DNA of 64,000 nucleotides from [Clostridium] colinum (GTDB taxonomy: Bacteria; Bacillota; Clostridia; Lachnospirales; CAG-274): NCBI RefSeq assembly GCF_940677205.1, contig NZ_OW712331.1, positions 496,001-560,000 of the forward strand. The letters are read 5' to 3'. The position numbers and the translations under genes were made by a program. This document shows, in pieces, positions 8,296 to 18,517 of the stretch (the stretch's first letter is position 1; each line of letters begins with the position of its first letter). Below the pieces are notes generated by a model. That model did not search any database. It had not been told where the DNA came from and saw nothing but the letters and a program-made list of their open reading frames with translations.

Positions 8296-9252
8296 TTGAT
8301 TAAAATTAGAAGAATAATTGATAAAACAAAACATATACCATTACCAGTAGTACCATGTATGTTGGGGGCGTGTACATTATCTAATGTGTATAATGGGTTG
8401 GGATTTAGCTTTATAAGACATTTAACTGTATTTTTTGCTATTTTAGTAGTGCTATCATATATAACAAAAATAATTATGCATCCAACAGTAATAAAAGAAG
8501 AGTATAAAAACCCTGTTACATGTAGTTTATATCCTGGAATATGTATGGTATCTATGGTTATAGGCTCATATTTTTATGACTATTCTACTTTTTTGGGTAA
8601 AACTATATGGATTATAGCAATTGTTTTTCATAGTATACACATTTTTTTATTTACTTATTTACATTTTATAAAATCAAGAGATATAAATACATTTTTGCCA
8701 ACTTGGTTTGTTACCTATAATGGAATAATGGTTAGTAGTGTAGTTGGTGATAATATGCAAGCTGATAAATTTTTAACATTTATTGTTTATTATGGTATTT
8801 TAATATATTTTTTAATATTACCTGTTATGGTTTGGCGTTTATTAAAATTTGAAATAAAAGATACTATGCAACATGGTACAGCAATATTATTAGGGCCTTG
8901 TAGTCTTTGTATAGTTTCATATATTAATATAATAAAAAATCTTAATATAGTTTTAGTATGGATATTATATATTTGTGTCTTATTATCATTACTTTATGTA
9001 TTAGTTAGGTTGCCTAAGTTTTTTTCTTATGCATTTACGCCAGCTTTTGCAGGACTTACTTTCCCAATGGCAATAGGAACAGTAGCTACTCAGAAAATGG
9101 TATTTTATTTAAATAATACTGGATATGAAAGTATAGCCAGTATATTTAAACAGTTAGAAGGCATACAAATATATATTACAACAGCTATAATAGGATTTGT
9201 ACTTTTTAATTTTGTAAGATTATTAAGATTACATTTTGTTAAAGAATTATAA
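8296..9252 (+). CDS. TDT-family transporter (TehA/Mae1/SLAC1-like)
   Basis: A 318-residue, very hydrophobic protein with about ten membrane helices. The pattern IPLPVVPCMLGACTLSN near the N-terminus, the paired MHPTVIKEEYKNPV and SLYPG segments, and FLPTWFVTYNG are those of the tellurite-resistance/dicarboxylate transporter family, which moves anions such as malate or nitrate. TTG start after AAGAAAGG. It stands alone between the pfl terminator and the rpsL promoter. Substrate unknown. Confidence 0.8.
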   Translation: MIKIRRIIDKTKHIPLPVVPCMLGACTLSNVYNGLGFSFIRHLTVFFAILVVLSYITKIIMHPTVIKEEYKNPVTCSLYPGICMVSMVIGSYFYDYSTFLGKTIWIIAIVFHSIHIFLFTYLHFIKSRDINTFLPTWFVTYNGIMVSSVVGDNMQADKFLTFIVYYGILIYFLILPVMVWRLLKFEIKDTMQHGTAILLGPCSLCIVSYINIIKNLNIVLVWILYICVLLSLLYVLVRLPKFFSYAFTPAFAGLTFPMAIGTVATQKMVFYLNNTGYESIASIFKQLEGIQIYITTAIIGFVLFNFVRLLRLHFVKEL

Positions 9253-9305
9253 AAATTAATTTATAGAATAAAATTTTGTAATTTAAAAAAATTTACTCTA
9301 AAATA

Positions 9306-9334
9306 TTGACTTTTTTGGTATTTAATGATAAAAT
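9306..9334 (+). promoter_or_regulatory. rpsL promoter
   Basis: TTGACT (9306-9311), 17-bp spacer, TAAAAT (9329-9334), about 70 bp before the rpsL start. Confidence 0.6.
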
Positions 9335-9407
9335 TTATAAATGTGTTTATGTATTATTAACTACTTACAACACAGAAGTATTTAAAATTTACAGGGAGGT
9401 GCAATTA

Positions 9408-9827
9408 ATGCCAACATTTAATCAGTTAGTTAGAAAAGGTAGACAAACAAAAATTGAAAAATCTACTGCTCCTGCTTTACAAAAAGGGTTAAACTCTCTT
9501 AGAAAAAAGCAAACTAACATGAGTTCTCCACAAAAAAGAGGAGTTTGTACATCTGTTAAAACAGCTACACCTAAAAAACCTAACTCAGCTCTTAGAAAAA
9601 TCGCTAGGGTTAGACTTTCTAATGGTATAGAAGTTACAGCTTACATTCCAGGTGAAGGACACAATTTACAAGAGCATAGCGTTGTTCTTATTAGAGGTGG
9701 TAGAGTAAAAGACGTACCTGGGGTTCGTTACCATATTATAAGAGGTACTCTTGATACTGCTGGGGTTGCTGATAGAAAGCAAGCTCGTTCTAAATATGGC
9801 GCTAAACGTGCTAAAGCTAAAAAATAA
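9408..9827 (+). CDS. rpsL: Ribosomal protein S12
   Basis: 139 residues, [11 protein letters not shown] at the N-terminus and the decoding-site loop [11 protein letters not shown]; the conserved lysines of that loop are present. Decoding-centre protein of the 30S subunit. The open frame extends upstream to 9306, but the true start is the ATG at 9408, after CAGGGAGGTGCAATTA, because the extension would cover the promoter and matches nothing in S12. First gene of the str operon rpsL-rpsG-fusA. Confidence 0.98.
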   Translation: MPTFNQLVRKGRQTKIEKSTAPALQKGLNSLRKKQTNMSSPQKRGVCTSVKTATPKKPNSALRKIARVRLSNGIEVTAYIPGEGHNLQEHSVVLIRGGRVKDVPGVRYHIIRGTLDTAGVADRKQARSKYGAKRAKAKK

Positions 9828-9964
9828 TTTTAGCTAATATATATTTAAAATGCCTTGTACTTTAAATACTCTGTTTATGGTATTTGGTTGTGCATAGGCA
9901 TGAAATGGCATTTTTAATGTCAAGTACCGTTGAATTAATATAATTGATTAAGGAGGGAAGAATC
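9828..9964 (+). promoter_or_regulatory. Structured rpsL-rpsG intercistronic spacer
   Basis: 137 nt with complementary segments AAAATGCC (9847-9854) and GGCATTTT (9907-9914) enclosing a hairpin AAATAC/GTATTT (9864-9885). In E. coli the corresponding spacer is the S7 feedback site. That this one binds S7 is inference from position and structure only. Confidence 0.35.
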
Positions 9965-10435
9965 GTGCCACGTAAAGGTCATGTTTCGAAAAGAGAAGTA
10001 CTACCAGATCCAATGTATAAAAGTAAAGTAGTTACTAAACTTATAAATTCTATTATGCTTGATGGAAAAAAAGGTATTGCTCAAAAAATAGTTTATGGTG
10101 CATTTGCTATAGTTGAAGAAAAAACTGGTAATTCTGGTTTAGAAGGATTTGAGCAAGCTCTTAATAATATTATGCCTGTTCTTGAGGTTAAAGCTCGCCG
10201 TGTTGGTGGTGCTACTTATCAAGTACCTATTGAAATTAGACCAGAAAGAAGACAAACTTTAGGTCTTCGTTGGTTAACTATGTATAGTAGAAAAAGAGGC
10301 GAGAAAACTATGGAAGCTCGTCTTGCAGGTGAAATAATGGACGCTATCAATAATACTGGTGGTGCTATTAAGAAAAAAGAAGAAACTCATAAAATGGCAG
10401 AAGCAAACAAAGCTTTCTCTCATTACAAATGGTAA
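9965..10435 (+). CDS. rpsG: Ribosomal protein S7
   Basis: 156 residues ([15 protein letters not shown]... to ...[10 protein letters not shown]), the usual bacterial length. It nucleates assembly of the 30S head. The start is the GTG at 9965 after AAGGAGGGAAGAATC. A longer frame from TTG 9944 would translate the ribosome site itself and is rejected. Confidence 0.98.
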   Translation: MPRKGHVSKREVLPDPMYKSKVVTKLINSIMLDGKKGIAQKIVYGAFAIVEEKTGNSGLEGFEQALNNIMPVLEVKARRVGGATYQVPIEIRPERRQTLGLRWLTMYSRKRGEKTMEARLAGEIMDAINNTGGAIKKKEETHKMAEANKAFSHYKW

Positions 10436-10509
10436 TATATCTTTTAAGAATAAAATTAAAAAAATTACAGATTTTATATATATAAATTTAAAAAAAAGGA
10501 GGAATAAGT

Positions 10510-12618
10510 GTGTCTAGAGCATGCCCGCTTGAATTAACAAGAAATATTGGGATTATGGCCCATATTGATGCTGGTAAAACTACTCTTACTGAGCGTATTT
10601 TATTTTACACAGGACGTAACTATAAAATAGGCGATACTCACGAAGGTACTGCAACTATGGACTGGATGGAGCAAGAACAGGAAAGAGGTATTACTATTAC
10701 TTCTGCTGCTACGACTACTAAATGGAGCATTGGTAATGGTCCTATGCACCGTATCAACATTATCGATACACCAGGACACGTTGACTTTACTGTTGAGGTA
10801 GAACGTTCTCTTCGTGTTCTTGATGGTTCTGTTGGTGTATTCTGTGCTAAAGGTGGGGTTGAGCCTCAATCAGAAACTGTTTGGAGACAAGCAGATAGAT
10901 ACAACGTACCTCGTATGGCTTTTGTAAACAAAATGGATATTATGGGGGCAGATTTCTATAACGTTGTTTCTATGATAAAAGACAGACTTAAAGCTAATGC
11001 TGTTCCTGTTCAACTTCCTATTGGTGCAGAAGATGATTTCGTAGGTATCATTGACCTTATGGAAATGAAAGCTTATATCTACAAAGATAAACAAGGTACA
11101 GATATCTCTGTAGAAGATATCCCAGCCGATATGTTAGATAAAGCTAATGAATATAGAACTCAAATGATTGAATCTATTGCAGAAACATCAGATGAGCTTA
11201 TGGATAAATATTTTGAAGAAGGCGAAGAAGCATTTACTATAGAAGAACTTAAAAAAGGTCTTCGTGAAGCTTGTATAGCTTGTAAAGCTGTTCCTGTTTT
11301 CTGTGGTTCTGCTTACAGAAATAAAGGTGTTCAAAAACTTCTTGATGGTGTATTAGAATATATGCCAGCTCCTACAGATATACCTGCTATTAAAGGTCAT
11401 ATACCAGGAGATGAAGAAAATGAAATTGAAAGAATTTCTTCAGATGATGAACCTTTTGCAGCTTTAGCTTTCAAAATTATGAATGACCCATTTGTTGGTA
11501 AACTTGCATTCTTTAGAGTTTACTCTGGTGTGTTAGAGTCTGGTTCTTATGTTTATAACTCTGTTAAAGGTAAAAAAGAACGTATTGGACGTATTCTTCA
11601 AATGCACGCAAACTCTCGTGAAGAGATAGACAAAGTTTATGCAGGTGATATTGCAGCAGCAGTAGGTTTAAAACTTACTACTACTGGTGATACTCTTTGT
11701 GATGAAAACAATGAAGTAATACTTGAGTCTATGAACTTCCCAGAGCCAGTTATATCTGTTGCTATCGAGCCTAAAACTAAAGAAGGTAGAGATAAAATGG
11801 GTATAGCTCTTGCTAAACTTGCAGAAGAAGACCCAACATTTAAAACTTACACAAACCAAGAAACAGGTGATACTATTATCGCTGGTATGGGTGAGCTTCA
11901 TCTTGAAATTATCGTAGACCGTCTTTTAAGAGAATTTAAAGTAGAAGCTAATGTTGGTGCTCCACAAGTTGCTTACCGTGAAGCATTTAGAAAAGATGTT
12001 GATGTTGAAAGTAAATACGCTAGACAATCTGGTGGTAAAGGTCAATATGGACATTGTAAAATTAGATTTGAAGTTATGGATGCTAACGAAGGTAAAACTT
12101 ACGAGTTTGTTAACGAAATCGTTGGTGGTGCTATTCCTAAAGAATATATACCAGCTGTTGACAAAGGTATCCAAGAAGCTATGCAATCTGGTATTATAGG
12201 TGGTTATCCAGTTGTTGGTTTAAGAGCAGTATGTTATGACGGTTCTTACCACGAGGTAGACTCATCTGAGATGGCATTTAAAATAGCAGGTTCTATGGCA
12301 TTTAAAGATGCTATGAAAAAATCTGACCCAGCTTTACTTGAGCCTATTATGAAAGTTGATGTTACTGTACCAGAAGATTATACTGGTGAGGTTATTGGTG
12401 ATATGAATAGCCGTCGTGGTAGAATTGAAGGTATGGAACCATTAAATGGTATGCAAGTTGTTCACGGTTTTGTTCCTCTTGCAGAAATGTTTGGTTATTC
12501 TACAGACCTTCGTTCTAAAACACAAGGTCGTGGTACTTACACTATGGAAGTACATCATTATGAGGCAGTTCCAAAAAGTATTCAAGAAAAAGTTGCTGCT
12601 GGAAGAGCTCAAGAGTAA
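10510..12618 (+). CDS. fusA: Elongation factor G
   Basis: 702 residues; translocase GTPase. P-loop AHIDAGKTT at residues 17-25, switch region [22 protein letters not shown] and NKMD are all present, followed by the EF-G II-V domains. GTG start after AAAAGGAGGAATAAGT. Codon use is strongly biased, as for a highly expressed gene. Third gene of the str operon, with a 74-bp gap after rpsG. Confidence 0.98.
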   Translation: MSRACPLELTRNIGIMAHIDAGKTTLTERILFYTGRNYKIGDTHEGTATMDWMEQEQERGITITSAATTTKWSIGNGPMHRINIIDTPGHVDFTVEVERSLRVLDGSVGVFCAKGGVEPQSETVWRQADRYNVPRMAFVNKMDIMGADFYNVVSMIKDRLKANAVPVQLPIGAEDDFVGIIDLMEMKAYIYKDKQGTDISVEDIPADMLDKANEYRTQMIESIAETSDELMDKYFEEGEEAFTIEELKKGLREACIACKAVPVFCGSAYRNKGVQKLLDGVLEYMPAPTDIPAIKGHIPGDEENEIERISSDDEPFAALAFKIMNDPFVGKLAFFRVYSGVLESGSYVYNSVKGKKERIGRILQMHANSREEIDKVYAGDIAAAVGLKLTTTGDTLCDENNEVILESMNFPEPVISVAIEPKTKEGRDKMGIALAKLAEEDPTFKTYTNQETGDTIIAGMGELHLEIIVDRLLREFKVEANVGAPQVAYREAFRKDVDVESKYARQSGGKGQYGHCKIRFEVMDANEGKTYEFVNEIVGGAIPKEYIPAVDKGIQEAMQSGIIGGYPVVGLRAVCYDGSYHEVDSSEMAFKIAGSMAFKDAMKKSDPALLEPIMKVDVTVPEDYTGEVIGDMNSRRGRIEGMEPLNGMQVVHGFVPLAEMFGYSTDLRSKTQGRGTYTMEVHHYEAVPKSIQEKVAAGRAQE

Positions 12619-12699
12619 GATTTATAAAAAGATTTTTATTAAAAAAATAAATTTAAAACTTATTATCTTGAATTTATTTGTAAAAAATGTAATAAATAC

Positions 12700-12728
12700 T
12701 TGCATTTTTTACAAATATTCACTATAAT
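12700..12728 (+). promoter_or_regulatory. tuf promoter
   Basis: TTGCAT (12700-12705), 17-bp spacer, TATAAT (12723-12728) in the fusA-tuf gap. tuf can therefore be transcribed independently of the str operon. Confidence 0.65.
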
Positions 12729-12780
12729 AAGTATAAACATTATAAATTTTATATTTTCTATTTTAAGGAGGAAAATTTTA

Positions 12781-13968
12781 ATGGCTAAGGCAAAATTTGA
12801 AAGAAATAAACCACACGTTAATATTGGTACTATCGGTCACGTTGACCACGGCAAAACTACTTTAACAGCTGCTATTACTAAAACTTTAGCAGATAGATAT
12901 CAATTAGGTAGCGCAGTTGATTTTGATAAAATCGATAAAGCTCCAGAAGAAAAAGAAAGAGGTATCACTATCTCTACTACTCACGTAGAATATGAAACTC
13001 CTAACAGACACTATGCTCACGTGGACTGTCCAGGACATGCTGACTACGTTAAAAACATGATCACTGGTGCTGCTCAAATGGACGGTGCAATCCTTGTTGT
13101 TGCTGCTACTGATGGTCCTATGGCTCAAACAAGAGAGCATATCCTTCTTTCTCGCCAAGTAGGTGTTCCTAAAATCGTTGTATTTATGAACAAATGTGAT
13201 ATGGTTGATGATGAAGAATTATTAGAATTAGTTGAAATGGAAATCACTGACCTTTTAGCAGAACAAGGATTTGAAGATTCTCCAGTTATTAGAGGTTCTG
13301 CTTTCCAAGCTCTTCAAGATACATCTGGTGAGTGGGGCGATTGCATCATTAAATTATTCGAAACAATTGACGAATATATCCCTAACCCAGAAAGAGATTC
13401 TGATAAACCATTCCTTATGCCTGTAGAAGACGTATTCTCTATTACAGGTCGTGGTACTGTTGCTACTGGTAGAGTAGAAAGAGGTACTCTTAACGTTTCT
13501 GACGAAGTTGAAATCGTTGGTCTTGTAGAAGAATCTCGTAAAGTAGTTGTTACTGGTATCGAAATGTTCCGTAAACTTCTTGATACTGCTGAAGCTGGTG
13601 ATAACATTGGTGCACTTCTTCGTGGTGTTCAAAGAGATGAGATTGAAAGAGGTCAAGTATTATGTAAACCAGGTTCAATCACTCCTCACACTAAATTTAC
13701 TGCTCAAGTTTACGTATTAAAAGCTGATGAAGGTGGACGTCATAAACCATTCTTCAATAACTATAGACCACAATTCTACTTTAGAACAACTGACGTTACA
13801 GGTGTTATTAACCTTCCAGAAGGTACAGAAATGTGTATGCCTGGCGACAACATCGAAATGACTATTGAACTTATCTCTCCAATCGCTATGGAAGAAGGTT
13901 TACGTTTTGCTATCCGTGAAGGTGGTAGAACTGTTGGTTCTGGTGCTGTTGTTTCTATTATAGAATAA
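12781..13968 (+). CDS. tuf: Elongation factor Tu
   Basis: 395 residues. G1 GHVDHGKTT (19-27), EKERGITIS switch, [20 protein letters not shown] and NKCDMVDD are all intact. It delivers aminoacyl-tRNA to the ribosome. The ATG at 12781 follows AAGGAGGAAAATTTTA; the frame is open upstream to 12700, but that part overlaps the promoter. Strong codon bias. Confidence 0.98.
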   Translation: MAKAKFERNKPHVNIGTIGHVDHGKTTLTAAITKTLADRYQLGSAVDFDKIDKAPEEKERGITISTTHVEYETPNRHYAHVDCPGHADYVKNMITGAAQMDGAILVVAATDGPMAQTREHILLSRQVGVPKIVVFMNKCDMVDDEELLELVEMEITDLLAEQGFEDSPVIRGSAFQALQDTSGEWGDCIIKLFETIDEYIPNPERDSDKPFLMPVEDVFSITGRGTVATGRVERGTLNVSDEVEIVGLVEESRKVVVTGIEMFRKLLDTAEAGDNIGALLRGVQRDEIERGQVLCKPGSITPHTKFTAQVYVLKADEGGRHKPFFNNYRPQFYFRTTDVTGVINLPEGTEMCMPGDNIEMTIELISPIAMEEGLRFAIREGGRTVGSGAVVSIIE

Positions 13969-13988
13969 TTATAAACTAGAATATATAT

Positions 13989-14021
13989 AAAGGTTAAAGA
14001 CTTTGTCTTTAACCTTTTTTA
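13989..14021 (+). terminator. tuf terminator
   Basis: 13-bp perfect stem AAAGGTTAAAGAC / GTCTTTAACCTTT, loop TTT, followed by T residues. Confidence 0.9.
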
Positions 14022-14029
14022 TTGTCACC

Positions 14030-14765
14030 GAATAGGCTTGATTAAACCACCAGCTATGCTGGTGGTAGGTAAAAACTCTTATAGAAAAGTAAAAACCTCC
14101 TATGATAGAATAAAGTTGGTATGGCAATAAAAAATAAAATCATAGGAGGTTTTGTGATGAAAGACATAAATAGTTTATCACATTCTAAATATAGATATAA
14201 ATATCATATAGTATTTGCACCAAAATATAGAAGACAAGAAATATATGGAAAGATAAAAGCAGATATAGGAAAAATATTAAGAATGCTGTGTGAAAGGAAA
14301 GGGGTTAAAATAATAGAGGCAGAAGCTTGTAAAGACCATATACATATGTTAGTAGAAATACCACCACATTTAAGTGGCTCGCAATTTATGGGATATTTAA
14401 AAAGTAAAAGTAGCTTAATGACATTTGATAGACATATAAATTTAAAGTATAAGTATGGGAATAGATATTTTTGGTGTAGAGTATATTATGTAGATATAGT
14501 AACTAGAAAACAAAATCTAATAAAATAATACATAAAAAATCAATTAGAAGAATATATATCAAATGATAAAATAAGTTTGAAAGAATATATTGAAATATTT
14601 ATATGTATTCAAAATAAGTATGAAAAAATAGTTATTTTAGTGATAGGCAAGATATAGCATGTAATTGTAAGACAATTCATTTCCTCTTTAAATGATTATA
14701 ACAAGAAAATATACCTTATATAACTTGAGTAAATGACTCGTTTAACGAGTAGTTTTATTTAATAT
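14030..14765 (+). mobile_element. IS200-family element, inactivated (copy 1)
   Basis: Left end with the hairpin ACCACCAGC-TAT-GCTGGTGGT (14046-14066). A second 15-bp inverted repeat, AAAACCTCCTATGAT (14092-14106) / 14139-14153, pairs with the AGGAGG of the transposase gene and would block its translation, as known for IS200. A broken transposase gene and a weak right-end hairpin ACTCG-TTTAA-CGAGT (14736-14750) follow. Outer limits are approximate, set by comparison with the copy at 47.8-48.5 kb. Confidence 0.85.
14157..14657 (+). pseudogene. IS200 transposase (TnpA), nonsense mutation before the catalytic Tyr
   Basis: MKDINSLSHSKYRYKYHIVF and the HUH site KDHIHMLVEI identify a Y1 transposase. 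The frame stops at TAA 14526-14528 and continues in frame with YIKNQLEEY, whose first Tyr is the expected DNA-cleaving residue of IS200 TnpA. The truncated product therefore keeps the HUH histidines but loses the nucleophile. The remaining C-terminus is also atypical. Best start is ATG 14157 after CATAGGAGGTTTTGTG. Confidence 0.88.
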
Positions 14766-14814
14766 TTATATTTGTTAATAATTGGGGTAACTCAAAATAA
14801 ATTAAAAAATTTAA

Positions 14815-15040
14815 TATAAAAAACATATATTTTTATATTAAAATTAATTAAATCTATGTATTATAGGATTTCTAAAACTGAAAAATTAAAAGAACTAATT
14901 ATTTAAATATTGCAATTAGAAAAGTTTTGTACTTAGACATGATATAAGATATATAGTTAATGTATTTAATCTTTAAATAATTTGATTATATATTTATTAT
15001 TTTATTGTTTAAATACCTCAAAAAGATTTTTTATAAATTT
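14815..15040. repeat. Diverged repeat, copy 1 (paired with 47225-47520)
   Basis: Runs such as TTTTTATATTAAAAT, AAAATTAAAAGAA.TAATT and TCATGATA-like stretches occur in the same order in both places, with indels. Both copies lie beside an IS200 remnant. Probably debris of one older mobile element; family not recognised. Confidence 0.4.
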
Positions 15041-15470
15041 TAAAATAATAAGATAAAAAAATTATAATTTTTATTATGTAAAATAGATCATAATATGTGT
15101 TAGAGTAATTAATTTTGTTAAAAATAAGCATATTAATAAAACGATAAGACTATTAATTTTAATATAATTTTACAATAATAGTTAAAATATACATGATATA
15201 TACAATAATATTCAAACAAAAAATAATTATTTAAAAAACTTTATTAAAAAATACCATTAATATATTTTATTAATAATAAATGAAGTATTTTTAGTAAAAA
15301 CAAGAAATATTTTTAACTACTTATTGTATATAATTGTAAATAATATTTATTTTGTTATTATAATAATGAGCAAATATTAAATTTTATTTTTAATTCAATG
15401 GAAATTAAGTAAAAATTTTTATTAATTTTAACATTTTTACTAAAATATTATAAATATTTATAAGTTTTGT

Positions 15471-15559
15471 TATAATATTATAAAAGAGCATATTTTTAAC
15501 CTTATATATTTTGGTTAAAATTTATTTTATTATATTTTATTAAATATGCTCTTTTTTTA
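15471..15559 (+). ncRNA. Candidate small structured RNA
   Basis: An extended -10 box (TGTTATAAT, TATAAT at 15471-15476) is followed after 5 bp by a perfect 14-bp stem (AAAAGAGCATATTT 15482-15495 with 15542-15555) that encloses a second hairpin TTAACC/GGTTAA (15496-15518), then seven T. The predicted transcript of about 75 nt would be almost wholly structured. No gene lies upstream that needs this terminator. The -35 region is poor, so confidence is low. Confidence 0.35.
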
Positions 15560-15643
15560 TTTTAATTTTATTATAATTTTTTTAAACTTTATTTTTTTAC
15601 TATAAAATTTATTATAGGATCTAGTTTTGTTAAATTAAATATT

Positions 15644-16048
15644 TTAATTTTTTATACTATTTTTTATATCTTCGTACATATTCTTTTCTTTATTATATAT
15701 ATTTTTAATATCTGAAGATATTTTTTGTTTAGTAGTTTTATTTTCGTTTCCTTTTATATTTTCTGCACCTTTCATACCAGGTCCAAATCGATTGTTAGAA
15801 GAATTATTAGTTTTTTCATATCCATTATAATAATTTTTATCATAAGTATTAGATTCAATATTATAATCATCTGTATTATATCTATATCCGTCAAAAACGC
15901 CGTTAATATTATTTGAAACATTAGAACCAGTAGTATTTTCTACCATTGTAGTATTTTCTGAATTATCATTATTATTGGAATTATTACATCCAGTTGAAAG
16001 TAATCCAATTAAAAATAAACTAATAGATAATAATTTTTTTCTTTTCAT
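15644..16048 (-). CDS. Small Asn-rich lipoprotein
   Basis: 134 residues. Signal peptide MKRKKLLSISLFLIG with lipobox LLSTGC (Cys21), so exported and lipid-anchored. The mature part is low-complexity, rich in Asn, Tyr, Gly and Thr, with a short charged C-terminal helix. No domain recognised; probably a linker-like surface or spore-associated lipoprotein. RBS AAGGAGGATTTTATAT. The T-rich side of the hairpin at 15482-15555 faces the other strand, so it is not this gene's terminator. Confidence 0.7.
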   Translation of the reverse strand: MKRKKLLSISLFLIGLLSTGCNNSNNNDNSENTTMVENTTGSNVSNNINGVFDGYRYNTDDYNIESNTYDKNYYNGYEKTNNSSNNRFGPGMKGAENIKGNENKTTKQKISSDIKNIYNKEKNMYEDIKNSIKN

Positions 16049-16531
16049 ATATAAAATCCTCCTTGAATTTATACATTTATTATAGTATTATTTTGTTCAT
16101 TAATTTAAAAAATAATACTGAAAGATAAAGTATTATTTGAATATATTTAGTATTTTTGTTAAATTTTATCTATAATATATTAATAAAAATAATTAAAAAT
16201 ATATTTTAATATTTATTAAAATTAAACAAAAATATTTATATATAGTATATATAAAAAGTTGTGTAAAATATACTAAAATATATACGTATATTTGTATAAA
16301 ATAACTATTTTACTGTTAAAAATATTAAAGTGGTTGACTTTTTTATAAAATAGAGATATAATTTTTTTATTAAAATATTAATGTTTGTGTTTATTTATCA
16401 TAAAAAATAGACATTATTTTTATATATCATAATAGTATTTAGGTATAATATTTTTAATTTTATACAAAATTTATAATATTATTGATGTTTATTTTTTTAA
16501 AATATTATATATTTAAAAGGAGAATAAAACT
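16049..16531. other. Divergent intergenic region, lipoprotein gene / ptsH
   Basis: 483 bp with promoters only: the ptsH promoter on the right and presumably the lipoprotein promoter on the left. The ptsH leader would be about 160 nt and AT-rich; I see no strong hairpin or antiterminator target in it. Confidence 0.5.
16334..16362 (+). promoter_or_regulatory. ptsH operon promoter
   Basis: TTGACT (16334-16339), 17-bp spacer, TATAAT (16357-16362). Confidence 0.7.
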
Positions 16532-16795
16532 ATGGTAGAAAAAACTATTACTATAAAAAATAAAGTAGGTTTACATATGCGTCCAGCAGGAGAGTTTGCT
16601 AAATTAGCTACAAAATGTACATCAGATGTAAAAATTGTTCATAATGGCAAAGACATAAATGCTAAAAGTGTTTTAAATATTATGGCTGCAGCTATTAAAT
16701 TTGGAGATAGTATTACTATCAAATGTGATGGTGCTAACGAAGCAGAAGATTTAAAATTATTAGTTGATGCAGTAGAAAGTGGTTTAGGCGAGTAA
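16532..16795 (+). CDS. ptsH: Phosphocarrier protein HPr
   Basis: 87 residues. The phosphorylated histidine is in KVGLHMRPA, and the regulatory serine is in AKSVLNIM, so it can serve both sugar transport and HPr kinase/CcpA-type control. Start ATG after AAAAGGAGAATAAAACT. The stop is 11 bp before ptsI. Confidence 0.97.
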   Translation: MVEKTITIKNKVGLHMRPAGEFAKLATKCTSDVKIVHNGKDINAKSVLNIMAAAIKFGDSITIKCDGANEAEDLKLLVDAVESGLGE

Positions 16796-16806
16796 GAGGT
16801 GCAAAT

Positions 16807-18489
16807 ATGTCAAAAAAATTATTCGTTGAAAAGACATCTTCTAAAGGTATCGTTATAGGTAAGTCATATATAATAAAAAAGGCAGATTTAACACCAGAAA
16901 ATTATAATGTAACTAATAAAGAAGACGAAATAAGTAAATTTGAAAAGTCTTTAAATGAAGCTAAAGAAGAAATAGCTAATTTAGCAAAAGATTCTGAAAT
17001 ATTTGCAGGCCATAATATGATTGTAGAAGATATCACATTATATGATTCTGTAATGAGTAAAATAAAAGATGAATGTCAAAATGTTCAAATTGCTGTTTCT
17101 AATGCAATAGAAGAAATTTCTAATATATTTAAAATGATGGATGATGAATATATGAAAGAAAGATCTGCTGATGTTAAAGATGTCGGCAGTAGAATTATGT
17201 CTAAATTAAAAGGTGTTAATATAAATCCTTTTGAAAATATAAAAGAAGAAGTCATTTTAATAGCTGAAGATTTAACACCTTCTGACACAGCTCTTATAGA
17301 CCTTAATTTAGTAAAAGGTTTTATTACAGAACTTGGTGGAGTTACAAGCCACGTATCTATTATTGCAAGAAACTTAGGTTTACCGGCTTTAGTAGGTGTT
17401 AATGGTATAATGGACTCTGTTAAAGATAATGATATTATTGCTATGGATGCATCTAAAGGTAATATTATTATAAATCCAGAAGATAGTGAGCTTGAAGAAT
17501 ATAAAAATCTAGAAGAAGAATTTAAAAAAGCAGAAGAAATGCTTAAAAAACTTGAAAATCTTAAAGCTGTTACGACAGATGGTAGAGAAGTACAATTATG
17601 TGCTAATGTAGGTAATATATTAGACATACAAATGGCAGTTAAACATAATATAGATGGTATAGGTCTTTTTAGAAGTGAATGCGTTTATATGGAAAATACT
17701 CATTTTCCAACAGAAGATGAACAATTTGAGATTTATAAAGAGGCAGCTATTTTATGTGGAGGAAAAGAAGTTACTATACGTACTTTAGATATTGGTGGAG
17801 ATAAATCTTTACCATATTATAAATTTGATTTTGAAGAAAATCCATTTTTAGGTTGGAGAGCTATACGTATTTCATTAGAACTTAAAGATGTATTTAAAGC
17901 TCAATTAAAAGCTATATTAAGAGCTAGTGCTTTTGGATATGTAAGAATAATGTATCCTATGATTATTTCAATTGAAGAAGTGATAGAAGCTAATAAAATA
18001 TTAGAAGAATGTAAAGAAGAGCTTAGAAGTGCAAACATTCAATTTGATGAAAAAATAGAAGTAGGTATGATGATAGAAACACCAGCTTCAGTCATTTTAG
18101 CAGATGAATTTGCAAAATATGTAGATTTCTTTAGCATTGGTACTAATGATTTAACTCAATATATGCTTGTTGTAGACCGAGGAAATAAAAGAATATCTAA
18201 TATGTATAATTCTTTCCACCCAGTTGTTTTACAAAGTATTAAAAAAGTTATTGAAGCAGGTCATAAAGAAAATATTAAAGTTGGTATGTGTGGAGAATTT
18301 GCAAGTGATGCACGTGCGGCTAAAATATTATTAGGTCTAGGGCTAGATGAATTTTCTATGTCGGCATCTGAAATAAATAATGTTAAAAAACAAATTTTAG
18401 AAACATCTTTTGAAGATGCTAAAAACTATGCAAATGAAGTTTTATCTAAAACTACAGTTGAAAGTATTATGGATTTTTTAGAGAAATAA
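16807..18489 (+). CDS. ptsI: PTS enzyme I (PEP-protein phosphotransferase)
   Basis: 560 residues. The swivelling domain carries the active-site histidine in GGVTSHVSIIARN; the C-terminal barrel carries the PEP-binding signatures GLFRSECVYME, DIGGDKSLPYY and FFSIGTNDLTQY. It transfers phosphate from PEP to HPr in the cytoplasm. Second gene of the ptsH-ptsI-EIIA operon. Confidence 0.97.
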   Translation: MSKKLFVEKTSSKGIVIGKSYIIKKADLTPENYNVTNKEDEISKFEKSLNEAKEEIANLAKDSEIFAGHNMIVEDITLYDSVMSKIKDECQNVQIAVSNAIEEISNIFKMMDDEYMKERSADVKDVGSRIMSKLKGVNINPFENIKEEVILIAEDLTPSDTALIDLNLVKGFITELGGVTSHVSIIARNLGLPALVGVNGIMDSVKDNDIIAMDASKGNIIINPEDSELEEYKNLEEEFKKAEEMLKKLENLKAVTTDGREVQLCANVGNILDIQMAVKHNIDGIGLFRSECVYMENTHFPTEDEQFEIYKEAAILCGGKEVTIRTLDIGGDKSLPYYKFDFEENPFLGWRAIRISLELKDVFKAQLKAILRASAFGYVRIMYPMIISIEEVIEANKILEECKEELRSANIQFDEKIEVGMMIETPASVILADEFAKYVDFFSIGTNDLTQYMLVVDRGNKRISNMYNSFHPVVLQSIKKVIEAGHKENIKVGMCGEFASDARAAKILLGLGLDEFSMSASEINNVKKQILETSFEDAKNYANEVLSKTTVESIMDFLEK

Positions 18490-18517
18490 TTCAAGTAACA
18501 AATGTGGAGGTATAAGT

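Larger units (their letters stand above)
14766..15643. other. Decayed non-coding stretch
   Basis: Nearly 900 bp of extremely AT-rich DNA without a coding frame. Part of it (about 14815-15040) is a diverged copy of sequence found again near 47.2-47.5 kb. The right part holds a candidate small RNA (15471-15559). Otherwise nothing recognisable. Confidence 0.6.

Noticed and set aside
9306-9407. N-terminal extension of S12
   Set aside because: It covers the promoter, has no S12 similarity, and a strong ribosome site lies before the ATG at 9408.
12446-12727. Plus-strand frame across the end of fusA and the tuf promoter
   Set aside because: It overlaps fusA in another frame, has no ribosome site and shows no protein family.
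10600-13656. Several minus-strand frames inside fusA and tuf
   Set aside because: They are antisense shadows of strongly biased codon use, with no independent signals.
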